Part shown: positions 1-7,979 of the stretch, piece by piece
Layout: each line of letters begins with the position of its first letter
Position numbering within the stretch: position 1 is the stretch's first letter
Origin: a bacterium
Lineage (GTDB): Bacteria; UBP15; UBA6099
DNA length: 64,000 bases
Reading direction: 5' to 3'
Assembly (NCBI GenBank): GCA_029564595.1
Contig: JAKQPS010000019.1
Span: 1-64,000 of the forward strand
The notes under the pieces: generated by a model
What the model was told of the DNA's origin: nothing
The model's database searches: none
What the model saw: the letters and a program-made list of their open reading frames with translations, nothing else
Position numbers and translations under genes: made by a program

Positions 1-72
1 GATGCTCTTGCCTTCACGCGCTTCGCTCAGTATTCGCACTATCTGCTCTTCGGTGTACCTTTTCTTCTTCAT
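1..72 (-). CDS. IS3-family transposase OrfA, 5' fragment cut by window edge
   Basis: Reading the minus strand from base 72 to the window edge gives MKKKRYTEEQIVRILSEA followed by REGKSI. This is the typical start of the helix-turn-helix OrfA of IS3-family elements (IS3/IS911-type, Transposase_8). Only about 24 codons are inside the window. The preceding gene reads through this sequence in another frame before stopping at base 14, so the element end probably lies somewhere between about 70 and 135. I could not define the terminal inverted repeat or a target duplication because the other end is outside the window. Confidence 0.75.
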   Translation of the reverse strand, partial: MKKKRYTEEQIVRILSEAREGKSI

Positions 73-607
73 TCCATGCTACCCCCGTTAGGCTATATTT
101 TACTGCTTTCCTAACTTTCCGGGTGGTACTGTTTTCGGGGCGCATGTCCGAACTCTTAACAAATTCTTTGATCTTCCGCTTTTTATCACTATCGCGATAA
201 GAGCCGAAATGTTTGTTCACAAACTTTACCGGATCTCCTTCCAACTGCTTTTTGTTAATGCCCATTTCCTTCTTTGCTTTCTCCTTGTCTGCTACTATCC
301 AACATTCAATATTCCTGTCTGCTACCGCATAAATCGTCATGGCACGATAATTATCAGGTATCCATTCTGATTCATTTCTTTTCACAATTTTATAATCGCG
401 GTTATTGGAATCAGTAAAAAATATAATCAATGAAGCATTTTTTTCAAAAAGTTCTATACACGCCTTCCTGATTTCATGCTTTCTTCTACTTCCTGTGGCT
501 CCCCTCCATTGCGCAACTTCAACTCGCGCTTCAGGACACCACATTTCCTGAAGGGCCTCAATTACGAAAGCATCGTTAGAGCCTTCTCCTGAATAACCGA
601 TAATCAT
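14..607 (-). CDS. DUF4276/RloB-like Toprim-fold protein, C-terminus probably replaced by IS sequence
   Basis: A 197-residue ORF. It has the acidic pattern expected of a Toprim-like DUF4276/RloB protein: GEGSND near residue 7, FFTDSN near residue 64, and ADRNIECWIVAD near residue 95. Proteins of this type are encoded beside AAA/OLD-like ATPases in defence-type modules and may be nucleases; that role is inference. Its start overlaps the stop of the upstream ATPase gene by one base (TAATG), so translation is probably coupled. The last 30 or so codons run into the IS3 OrfA region in a different frame, so the native C-terminus is probably lost or altered. The gene is AT-rich compared with the genes after base 2000. 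Confidence 0.6.
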   Translation of the reverse strand: MIIGYSGEGSNDAFVIEALQEMWCPEARVEVAQWRGATGSRRKHEIRKACIELFEKNASLIIFFTDSNNRDYKIVKRNESEWIPDNYRAMTIYAVADRNIECWIVADKEKAKKEMGINKKQLEGDPVKFVNKHFGSYRDSDKKRKIKEFVKSSDMRPENSTTRKVRKAVKYSLTGVAWNEEEKVHRRADSANTERSA

Positions 608-1881
608 TATTTGCCGAGTATCCCTCTAAAATGCATTTCTCCTAGTGGCATTTCCTCTAATATATTCTTGATTCTTTTTTTATCTAATTTGATCAGTTTT
701 GTTTCGTTATTCACTTTTTTGAAACATTTGACTCCATCAAGATTATCTTCGAACAGGTCAATTAGATAAGGAGAATGCGTTGTTAGAATATATTGTCCTG
801 TTGATTTTTCGAAACCATCATATAGCATTCTCAATAACCCGACGTGAATACCATTCTCGGGTTCTTCAATGGACACAGTAGGCGTTACTCCGATAGTCAT
901 TCTAATTTTTTCTGCCCTGATTGACGCAACTAGTATCCCCATTGCTCTCAGAGTTCCGCTCGAAAGACTATCGATGCCATATCTATTACCTTTTCCATTC
1001 GTAAAAACCGGAATCGTGATATTTTGACGCAATGCTTCTTCGTTCAATTCAATATCGCAGATATTCTCATCCAGCAAGCGTATTCGTTCTATGAAACCCT
1101 CCCACAGTTCATTTGTGTCTTTTCTATTTGACTTTGTCTTGGAAGCGATGGCTGTTCCTGAAGAGTTAGCGTTATTATATTCTTGATATTTATCGTTCTT
1201 GATCTGGTTAATTGAGTAGAATAGATTTTTCCCTCTGCATTCAATAAAAAAAACAGAAGGATAAAACGTCATGTCTTTCAAATGTTCTAACATAGGATCA
1301 AAATGAAATATCGTGGAAAGAAATCTTTTGAATAGATTCGCCGATATGTATTCTTCGCTGTCAATGACCTCTGATAACATTGTTCTGTTATTGTAGATTT
1401 TTTCAGTTATGTAATCAGGGCGTCTCTTAGTTGATGATTTTTCTCTTAGGATTGTTGCCAAGCCGTCTAAATTCTCGAAAAGAATCACTTCCTCCTTTTT
1501 AGTTTTTTTTCTTAATGTGAGTTTCTCGCGCACAACAGATAACTCAGTCCCGATAAGGCGGTTCCCCCCCCTTTTAATTTCTAAATCATAAGTGTATAAT
1601 AGTTTTTCTCCATTATGAGGAATCACGCACTCGACATTAAAATGTGAATTGTTTTTTTCTGGATCAATGTCAATATGATTAAACATGGCGTTTGCGCCTG
1701 CCGCTCTTAAAAATGCTTCGGATAAGTCACCGACCATTGGAGACAGCGATAAAAATTGCAGGATATGGCAAAGGTTGGATTTTCCGGATGCATTCTCACC
1801 GACCAGAACATTAAGTCGACTGAAACGAATGGTCAAATCCTTGAATGATAAGCAGTTTTGAATTCTTAATTTTTTGATCAT
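607..1881 (-). CDS. AAA family (AAA_21/OLD-like) ATPase of a two-gene defence-like module
   Basis: A 424-residue SMC/ABC-type ATPase. It has a Walker A GENASGKSN near residue 28, an ABC-like signature LSSGTLRAMG near residue 307, a Walker B SIEEPENGIH near residue 338, and a switch-type TTHSPYLIDL near residue 367. There is no obvious C-terminal Toprim domain; that part appears to be supplied by the next gene (14..607), overlapping by one base. This split arrangement resembles OLD-like and Septu/RloB-type anti-phage pairs, but I cannot assign a named system. Base composition is clearly AT-richer than the metabolic genes to the right, which suits horizontal acquisition. Confidence 0.8.
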   Translation of the reverse strand: MIKKLRIQNCLSFKDLTIRFSRLNVLVGENASGKSNLCHILQFLSLSPMVGDLSEAFLRAAGANAMFNHIDIDPEKNNSHFNVECVIPHNGEKLLYTYDLEIKRGGNRLIGTELSVVREKLTLRKKTKKEEVILFENLDGLATILREKSSTKRRPDYITEKIYNNRTMLSEVIDSEEYISANLFKRFLSTIFHFDPMLEHLKDMTFYPSVFFIECRGKNLFYSINQIKNDKYQEYNNANSSGTAIASKTKSNRKDTNELWEGFIERIRLLDENICDIELNEEALRQNITIPVFTNGKGNRYGIDSLSSGTLRAMGILVASIRAEKIRMTIGVTPTVSIEEPENGIHVGLLRMLYDGFEKSTGQYILTTHSPYLIDLFEDNLDGVKCFKKVNNETKLIKLDKKRIKNILEEMPLGEMHFRGILGK

Positions 1882-2026
1882 AGGGCATCCCCAGCCTTTA
1901 ATGCTTCATCATAACATCAAACAGAAGCTGCTGTCAGCAACACCATTAATCACAGGTCAATTAACTAAATTATTTCGCTGTGATATTATTCTCAATAATC
2001 AATACGACCAAACTTCAAATAATCAT

Positions 2027-2440
2027 TCAGTTCCAGTCGGTAATCTTGTCGGCCTTGCCGATTTCTTTCAGGTATTCCTCGTACATCGCATAGGAATTCT
2101 TGATAATCGGCAGAAGCTTCATGATGGCCGGGATGGGGCCTTTGGCGACGATATCGCGTTTGGTTATGGCCACCATCAGGGACACTTTTCCGAGCCAGAA
2201 CTTGTGGGCGGTGAGCGACTTCATGCTCATGGTCACAGTCGGCTCGCCCTCAAGCTCGCCCTGAATTATCACTTCTTTCGGGCAATCGATTGTGATTACG
2301 GCGTCGGGGTCGGTGTACCTGAACTGAATGACCAGCCCGCTGGCCATAATCTTCGGCCCGATGTCCGGGTGGTCTTTCAGTTTGTTGAAAAACGGCACGA
2401 GCGTTGCGTACATGTCATCCGTGTCTTTGAATACCGGCAT
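2027..2440 (-). CDS. SCP2 sterol-carrier-domain protein
   Basis: A 137-residue protein made almost entirely of an SCP2-type lipid-binding domain. Visible features are the strand-rich stretch VIQFRYTDPDAVITID, the VTMSMKSLTAHKFW segment and the hydrophobic helix near the end. Such domains bind acyl-CoAs or other lipids in a central tunnel. AAAGGATGG lies about nine bases before the ATG. It is the last gene of a likely minus-strand operon with the Fe-alcohol dehydrogenase (24-base gap) and the aldehyde oxidoreductase upstream, so it may hold the hydrophobic substrate or product of those enzymes. That link is inference from position only. Confidence 0.7.
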   Translation of the reverse strand: MPVFKDTDDMYATLVPFFNKLKDHPDIGPKIMASGLVIQFRYTDPDAVITIDCPKEVIIQGELEGEPTVTMSMKSLTAHKFWLGKVSLMVAITKRDIVAKGPIPAIMKLLPIIKNSYAMYEEYLKEIGKADKITDWN

Positions 2441-2464
2441 AATATTCCATCCTTTAATAAAGTT

Positions 2465-3631
2465 TTAGAAAGCTTTTTTAAGCAGTTCCACGACCTCTTC
2501 CATATCTTCCACAGGTCGCGGATTAGTGAAAAGCGAGCCGTCGCCCATAGTCAGAGCCGCGATATCCTCGAAACTGTCTTCGGAGACGCCGACGTCGCTC
2601 AGTTTGATGGGCAGCCCGGTTTGGGCCACCAGAGCGCGAACTTTCTCCACGCCCGCTAGCGCGTCCGCCCTGTCGTCGCCTGTCAGCGCCACGCCCATTG
2701 CCTGCGCGGCCAGCGCGAATTTCTCCGCAGCGGCGTCCACGTTGAACTCCATGCACCACGGCAGAAGAATAGAATTTGCCAGCCCGTGAGGCACGCCCGC
2801 CACAGCGCCCACCGAATGCGCCACCGCGTGGACTATCCCCACCAGCGAGTTGGCAAAAGCGAGTCCGGCCATGCAGGACGCAAGCAGCATCTGCCCGCGC
2901 GCCTCAACGTTTTCCCCATCCTTCACCGCCACAGGCAGCCACTTGTTTATCATCCGTATCGCGCCGAGCGCCAACGACTCCGTGACCGGGTTGGCTTCAG
3001 TGCTGACCAGCGTCTCAACGGCATGAGTCAGGGCGTCCATCCCTGTAAACGCGGTTATCTTGGGAGGCATGGACAGAGTAACCATCGGGTCGAGTATCGC
3101 CGTGTTCGGCCCGAAATAATGGCTGACGTAACTCAGTTTCATCCCTGCCTCATGGTCCTTGATGACAGCCGCAAAAGTTATCTCGCTTCCTGTTCCCGCC
3201 GTCGTCGGAACAATGAGCATCGGGGTGATAGGCCGTTCCTGAACGTAAGCGCCCTGATGGTCCGCCAGCAGGTCTCCGCCCTCTTTCAGAAGGAGCGCCA
3301 CCATCTTAAGCGTATCGATGACGCTGCCGCCGCCTATGCCTACGCAAACGTCCGGCGCGGCCCCCTTCACCTTCTCATAAATATTCTGGATGTACTGCGC
3401 CCCGGAATCCTGCGGCACGTCGTCGATTATTGCGACGACTTCCACGCCCGCCGACTTCAAACTGCTGATCGCCGTGTCCACATACCCAAGCTTCCTGATT
3501 ATGGCGTCAGTCACTATCAGCGCCTTCGTGCCGCCGAGCAGCCGGACTTCATCTCCCGCGCTTTCGAGAGTTCCCGGCCCGTATATCACTTTCGTCCTGT
3601 CAAGAAACTGAAAATATTCCGCAAGAGCCAT
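2465..3631 (-). CDS. Iron-containing alcohol dehydrogenase
   Basis: A 388-residue group III alcohol dehydrogenase, normal length for the family. It shows the NAD(P)-binding GGGSVIDTLK near residue 100, TTAGTGSE near residue 143, and the metal-site blocks DALTHAVE near residue 200, GIVHAVAHSVGA near residue 263 and GVPHGLANS near residue 277, which contribute His ligands. The enzyme interconverts alcohols and aldehydes in the cytoplasm. GAGAGGTG precedes the ATG by about six bases. Pairing with an aldehyde:ferredoxin oxidoreductase 75 bases upstream suggests an alcohol-aldehyde-acid interconversion route. The substrate cannot be read from sequence. Confidence 0.88.
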   Translation of the reverse strand: MALAEYFQFLDRTKVIYGPGTLESAGDEVRLLGGTKALIVTDAIIRKLGYVDTAISSLKSAGVEVVAIIDDVPQDSGAQYIQNIYEKVKGAAPDVCVGIGGGSVIDTLKMVALLLKEGGDLLADHQGAYVQERPITPMLIVPTTAGTGSEITFAAVIKDHEAGMKLSYVSHYFGPNTAILDPMVTLSMPPKITAFTGMDALTHAVETLVSTEANPVTESLALGAIRMINKWLPVAVKDGENVEARGQMLLASCMAGLAFANSLVGIVHAVAHSVGAVAGVPHGLANSILLPWCMEFNVDAAAEKFALAAQAMGVALTGDDRADALAGVEKVRALVAQTGLPIKLSDVGVSEDSFEDIAALTMGDGSLFTNPRPVEDMEEVVELLKKAF

Positions 3632-3706
3632 TGTGTCACCTCTCCCGCCTTTTTCGGCGAACTCCTCTTATTCTATTGCATTTGCCATTATCTCTCGCAT
3701 TTTTCT

Positions 3707-5575
3707 TCAAATACTCAGCGCGTCCGCCAACTTGTTAAGTCCGATTTTTTCGAGCGAAGCGCGGGACGGTCTGCCCTGCTCGTCGATGTCCCTCAACCTA
3801 TAAAAATCGGCCAGCATGGTTTCTATGTCCGGAACCATTCCCGCTGCCGCTCCGTCTTCCACCGGTGTCAGGAATTTCTTCGGCAGATAGTCGTCCGCCC
3901 TTGTGGCTCCCAGCAGATTGTTTATGCCGCGCTTGAGCAGCCATATCCTGTCTCCCGCCTCCATAAGGGTTTCCAGCGAGTATCCGAACCCGGTGGCGGT
4001 GTTTGCCATATCCAGATAGTCCTGCTCGTCGAACGGTATTGAAGGGAAATGGCATGTGCAGAAAGCGTTGAGCAGCGCGCCCAGCTTTTGAGTCTGAATA
4101 TTCGCGAACGCCTTTCCCTCCGTCTCGTACTGAGGCATCTCGTCATTGAGACCGAGTTCCGGGTAGAAAGCGAATCCGTGTTCGGCGAACATCTGGGCGG
4201 TGTTGACATGGCACGCGCCCCTGCTGCCCACAGCGTAGTTCAGCCCCATGCCCCAGTACGGGCGCGGGTCGTGCATCGGAGCCTCAAGCCCTTTGACCTC
4301 AGCCAGAAGGTCGCCGCCCTTGCCCAGCCTGCGCGCGATTTCCCGGCTGCCCTCCGCCAACAGGTCTCCGAAGCCCTCGCGGCGCGCTATCATCGGCAGA
4401 ACCGCCTTGACCTGTTCGGCCCCGCCCCACTTGAACTCCAGCCCGCCTGTGTCTTCGGCGGTGATTATCCCCTGCTCCATCGCGTCCATCACGAACGCTA
4501 TCGAGCCGCCGCAGGATATCGTGTCCATGCCGAGCTTGTTGCATATCTCGTTGCATTTGGCGATATGCTCAAGGTCGGGCACGAGCATCATGGAGCCGAA
4601 CATGCCGACCGTTTCATACTCCGGCCCGGCGCCTTCAAGCATCGCGTTCGGCCCCGCGTCAATCTTCACAACGCGTTTGCAGCCCACAGGGCAACCGAAA
4701 CACGCCGCTGTCTTCGTCAGTATGGTGTCGGCCATCGTCGGGCCGTTAATCTTCTCCGCGCCCTCGTCCCATGTGCCCTGAGACCAGTTCTTGATGGGCA
4801 GGTCGCCCACCATCGAGCCAAGGTCAACCGAGCCTGCCGTTCCGAAAGCGCTCATCGACTGCACGGCCACGCTTTCCTTTATCTTTTCAGACGTTCTCGC
4901 TCTCGTCGCCTTCATCCCTTCAGGGTCGGCAAAAGCCACTCTCAAATTGCCGGAAGCTGTAATCGCTTTAAGTTTTTTGCTGCCCATGAGCGCGCCGAGG
5001 CCGCACCGGCCCGCCGCGTTTCCGTCACCGTTCATGATATTGGCGAATTTGACGAGGTTCTCGCCCGCCGGGCCGACGCACATGACAGCAGGCTTCTTTC
5101 CGCCTGCGGCCGTCGCCCGAGACGCAATCTCATCTTGCGCTTCGTAGGTGTCCTTCCCCCACAAGTCAGCCGCGTCCTTTATCTCGCATTTGTTCTCCGT
5201 TATCTCAAGCAAAACAGGGCCGGAAGCCGCTCCGGTGATAATCATGCCGTCGAAACCGCACCTTTTCAGCGTCACGCCGAAATTCCCGCCATTGCTCGAC
5301 TCGCCGAAAAGCCCTGTCAGCGGAGACCTGCCCACCACCGAATAGCGCGTGACCGAGCCGGGGAAAGTCGAGCCGGTCAACGGCCCCGTTGTGATTATCA
5401 GCGGACTCTCTGCCGCAAGCGGGTCCAGCGCCGGGTCGAGACGCTCGAACAACAGCTTTGCCCCCATCCCCGACCCGCCCACAAACGCTTTATAATCATC
5501 GTCGGGAACGGCAATCTCGCGTATTTCTCCGCTCGACAGATTGATATCAAGTATCTTATTCCAGTATCCAGCCAT
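3707..5575 (-). CDS. Tungsten-type aldehyde:ferredoxin oxidoreductase
   Basis: A 622-residue member of the AOR family, which oxidises aldehydes to acids with ferredoxin using a tungsten bis-pterin and a 4Fe-4S cluster. The N-terminal AOR domain begins MAGYWNKILDINLSSGEI. The cluster ligands are visible as CFGCPVGC near residue 290, with a further Cys in CTCHFPS near residue 500. The pterin-binding PEYETVGMFG block follows the first motif. I start at the second in-frame ATG because GAGGTG sits seven bases before it; an ATG five codons upstream lacks a site. It heads the likely operon with Fe-ADH and the SCP2 protein. A candidate W-AOR radical-SAM maturase is encoded at 32307..33611. Confidence 0.9.
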   Translation of the reverse strand: MAGYWNKILDINLSSGEIREIAVPDDDYKAFVGGSGMGAKLLFERLDPALDPLAAESPLIITTGPLTGSTFPGSVTRYSVVGRSPLTGLFGESSNGGNFGVTLKRCGFDGMIITGAASGPVLLEITENKCEIKDAADLWGKDTYEAQDEIASRATAAGGKKPAVMCVGPAGENLVKFANIMNGDGNAAGRCGLGALMGSKKLKAITASGNLRVAFADPEGMKATRARTSEKIKESVAVQSMSAFGTAGSVDLGSMVGDLPIKNWSQGTWDEGAEKINGPTMADTILTKTAACFGCPVGCKRVVKIDAGPNAMLEGAGPEYETVGMFGSMMLVPDLEHIAKCNEICNKLGMDTISCGGSIAFVMDAMEQGIITAEDTGGLEFKWGGAEQVKAVLPMIARREGFGDLLAEGSREIARRLGKGGDLLAEVKGLEAPMHDPRPYWGMGLNYAVGSRGACHVNTAQMFAEHGFAFYPELGLNDEMPQYETEGKAFANIQTQKLGALLNAFCTCHFPSIPFDEQDYLDMANTATGFGYSLETLMEAGDRIWLLKRGINNLLGATRADDYLPKKFLTPVEDGAAAGMVPDIETMLADFYRLRDIDEQGRPSRASLEKIGLNKLADALSI

Positions 5576-5722
5576 CTTTTCACCTCGCATACGTTTTGAA
5601 CAATTCTACCAGAAATCCAAATAATCATCATCTGTAAAGTATTTGCGGAAAAGCTTCTGAAAAAAATTATATAAAATTAATTAGTTTCAATACATCGTTT
5701 GTGATTAGCTTCTCAGAACGAA

Positions 5723-5833
5723 TTATTTACCTGTTTTTCCTTTAGCCTTTACCGCGATATAAATAAAAGCTGAGAGGCCGCCGACGAGAATGACTGATAT
5801 TGAGCAAAGCATCGCCCATGCTGAGATAGGCAT
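5723..5833 (-). CDS. MetS-like small subunit of SNF transporter (36 aa)
   Basis: A 36-residue ORF beginning MPISAWAMLCSISVILVGG, with a single hydrophobic helix and a Lys-rich tail. It starts one base after the stop of the sodium:neurotransmitter symporter gene. Its ribosome site (GAGGAGGAA) is the last three Glu codons of that gene, so the two are tightly coupled. Short one-helix partners (MetS-type) are known beside SNF/MetP-type transporters of bacteria, and position plus architecture support that assignment. I cannot prove homology from so short a sequence. Confidence 0.6.
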   Translation of the reverse strand: MPISAWAMLCSISVILVGGLSAFIYIAVKAKGKTGK

Positions 5834-5834
5834 A

Positions 5835-7316
5835 TTATTCCTCCTCTGTCTGTTTCGCTCTGACGAGCGAGAGCGCCACCGCTATTATCAACACTAGGGC
5901 CAACAGTCCCCAGCCGCCCGCGAACTGCGCCCATCCGGGATATCCTTCGTAGGGCTTTTTTACAAGCTGTATCAGGTTTTGTATGAACATGGCTGTGAGC
6001 GCGGCGGGGGTTATGATTTTTATGCAGATGTCCCACCACGGTCCGACTTTGAAATCTGATGTGGCGTTGACGTGGTCTCTGAGTTTTTTTGCGCCGAACA
6101 CGTATCCGACGATGAGGCATTCGAGCACGCCCACCACCGCAAGTCCGTATTGGGTGAAGTAGTAATCTATGATGTCCAGCCAGTACAGGCCCGCGTGTGT
6201 GGTGTAGATGACGCCGACGGCGAACGCGATGAAGGAAATGACAGCGTTGACTACGATGCGGGCGTTTTTCCATTTGTCCATCGCGCCGGCCACTCCGGCT
6301 TCTACGAGAGAAAACGCTGAATCTATGCCAAGAGTGAGAAGGAGAAGGAAAAAAAGCACGCCGAACGCCGACGCCCAGAAAGGCAGCATGCCGATTATGG
6401 CGGGGAATGTGACAAAGGCGAGTCCGGGGCCGCTCGACACTACTTCGGTGACGGGTTTGCCTGTTGAGACGGCCAGATATCCGAGCGCGGAGAAAACCGC
6501 CAGCCCAGCGATGAAACTGATGAGCGCGTCCGCGAAACTGCTGATGAACGCGTTGTTGACGATGTCGCTGTCTTGCGGCAGAAAACTGGCGTAGGCTATC
6601 ATGACGCCGAACCCTATGCTCAGGGAGAAGAACACCTGTCCGTATGCGGCAAGCCAGACTTTAGGATTTGCCAGAGCGGAAAAGTCGGGGGTGAGAAAGA
6701 ATTTCAGCCCTTCCACCGCGCCGGGAAGCGTGACGCCTCTAACGATGAATATAACTAACAGCACGATTGGAACGGGAACTGTTAACAGAACAACTTTGCC
6801 GACGGTTTCAACGCCTTTGTAGATACAGAAGAAGACGCACAGCCAGCAGAGGAAAAGTCCGAATAGCGCTATCGGCACGATTCCGCCGATTTCTCCTATG
6901 CCTCCTGACAGATTCAGGAAATCTTTAAAGAAGAAAGCGTTTGAATCTGCGCCCCACGCTAAATCTATCGAGTAATACAGGTAGCTGAAACACCATCCCA
7001 TGACCACGCCGTAATATGTCATGACCATGAGACCTATCAGAACGGCGAATCAGCCTATCCACTCGTACTTTTTCCTGATTTCGGCGAACGCCATAGGAGC
7101 GGATTTTCCCATTTTATGGCCGAGACCGAACTCTAGAATGAGGAGCGGGACGCCTGCGGTGAGCAATGCCACCATGTAGGGGATGAGAAACGCGCCGCCG
7201 CCGTTTGAGTAGCATACGTAAGGAAAGCGCCAGATGTTGCCAAGCCCTACGGCGGAGCCGACTACGGCCATGATGAAAACGATTCTGTTGTCCCAGAAAC
7301 CGCGTTTTTCCGTCAT
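5835..7316 (-). CDS. Sodium:neurotransmitter symporter (SNF/NSS family) interrupted by one in-frame TGA
   Basis: The frame encodes a full 493-codon NSS-family sodium-coupled amino-acid-type transporter if the TGA at 7050..7052 (codon 89) is read through. Codons 1-88 include the diagnostic [18 protein letters not shown] of helix 1 and [10 protein letters not shown]. Downstream come [15 protein letters not shown] and the remaining helices to [11 protein letters not shown]. The start is the ATG four bases after CGGAGG. The rest of the frame is intact, and the small MetS-like partner is kept. Related transporters, as I recall them, usually have Trp here (G-W-W), so a TGG-to-TGA nonsense change or assembly error is the simplest reading. 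A hairpin that fits bacterial SECIS rules follows the TGA, so Sec insertion is the alternative. Confidence 0.8.
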
Positions 7317-7596
7317 ACCGCCTCCGAATGTCGGATGTTCCCGCGCGGGCGGCAAAGCGCGCCGCAATCATCCCCCGCCCGTTTTTCTTCTCCCTGATGA
7401 CGGCATTTTACATTGAACGAAAGAAAAATCAAACTGAAGATGAAAGCTCATGGGCGAAAAGCGGGTACATGCATCGCTGAGAGGCGCGCTACAAGTCCCC
7501 GTTTTTCGCTTAGCGTTAAAGGATTCGGGAAACACGTAGGCACAGAGGGAGATTCAGCGTGGCTTTTCTGTTCTGATTCTATTCTGTCTTTATGCC

Positions 7597-7670
7597 GTAG
7601 GGGCGACTCGGCGGGTCGCCTTAATACGATGGCGTCACTCCATCCGGGCGACCCACCGGGTCGCCCCTAC
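7597..7670. repeat. Palindromic repeat, GTAGGGGCG...CGCCCCTAC type
   Basis: A 74-base unit with perfect nine-base outer ends (GTAGGGGCG / CGCCCCTAC). Each end also folds on its own: GGCGACtcggcGGGTCGCC on the left and GGGCGACccaccGGGTCGCC on the right. This resembles REP/BIME-like intergenic double hairpins. It shares its outer ends with the units at 7748..7811 and 38930..38995 but has a different core. Confidence 0.7.
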
Positions 7671-7747
7671 GAAAGAGAAATTCGGCACACCGTGAATTCC
7701 ATTGCGTGGTATATGCAGTTGGAATAATCGGAAATAAGATAGATTCG

Positions 7748-7811
7748 TAGGGGCGCGGTCTCCGCGCCCTATAACGGAGACAATTTGGGGCGGGGCAACC
7801 CCGCCCCTACA
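7748..7811. repeat. Palindromic repeat, same family, 64-base copy
   Basis: Begins GTAGGGGCGCGG and ends GGGGCAACCCCGCCCCTAC. It contains a left hairpin GGGCGCGGtctCCGCGCCC and a right hairpin GGGGCGGGgcaaCCCCGCCCC. Its reverse complement closely matches the unit at 38930..38995, including the inner ACAATT between the hairpins. Confidence 0.75.
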
Positions 7812-7920
7812 GCGCGGGTGCGCCTTGCGGTCTGCTCTTCATCCGCTCTATCCCGGATTTTCACGGCAAAAAATATGCGCTAAACAATCACCCCCGATTC
7901 AAATGAAGAATCTGGAATGT

Positions 7921-7948
7921 AAAAAGCCCGGAGGGGATTGCTCCGGGC
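7921..7948 (-). terminator. Rho-independent terminator of aspartokinase gene
   Basis: On the minus strand GCCCGGAG and CTCCGGGC form a perfect eight-base stem with a seven-base loop, followed by a run of Ts. It lies about 30 bases after the aspartokinase stop codon. Confidence 0.8.
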
Positions 7949-7979
7949 TTATTGGGTTTCGATGTGAGGGGCAAATATT

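Larger units (their letters stand above)
7317..7979. other. Non-coding interval with two double-hairpin repeats and a terminator
   Basis: About 660 bases between the start of the SNF transporter gene and the end of the aspartokinase gene. I see no convincing gene. It contains the repeats at 7597..7670 and 7748..7811 and a minus-strand terminator at 7921..7948. Short ORFs here lack ribosome sites and run through the repeats. Confidence 0.6.

Noticed and set aside
1874-2659. 261-codon plus-strand ORF
   Set aside because: It is antisense to the SCP2 gene and part of the alcohol dehydrogenase gene, which have clear family motifs; no ribosome site or known domain.
4049-5599. 516-codon plus-strand ORF opposite AOR
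   Set aside because: Arg/His-rich translation typical of the antisense of a GC-rich gene; the minus strand encodes a well-conserved AOR.
5835-7316. UGA read as Trp across the genome (code 4)
   Set aside because: Many genes in the window end with TGA at the expected length and Trp is encoded by TGG throughout, so general reassignment does not fit.
7413-7727. 104-codon ORF in the repeat region
   Set aside because: It runs through the double-hairpin repeat and has no conserved features, so it is more likely non-coding.
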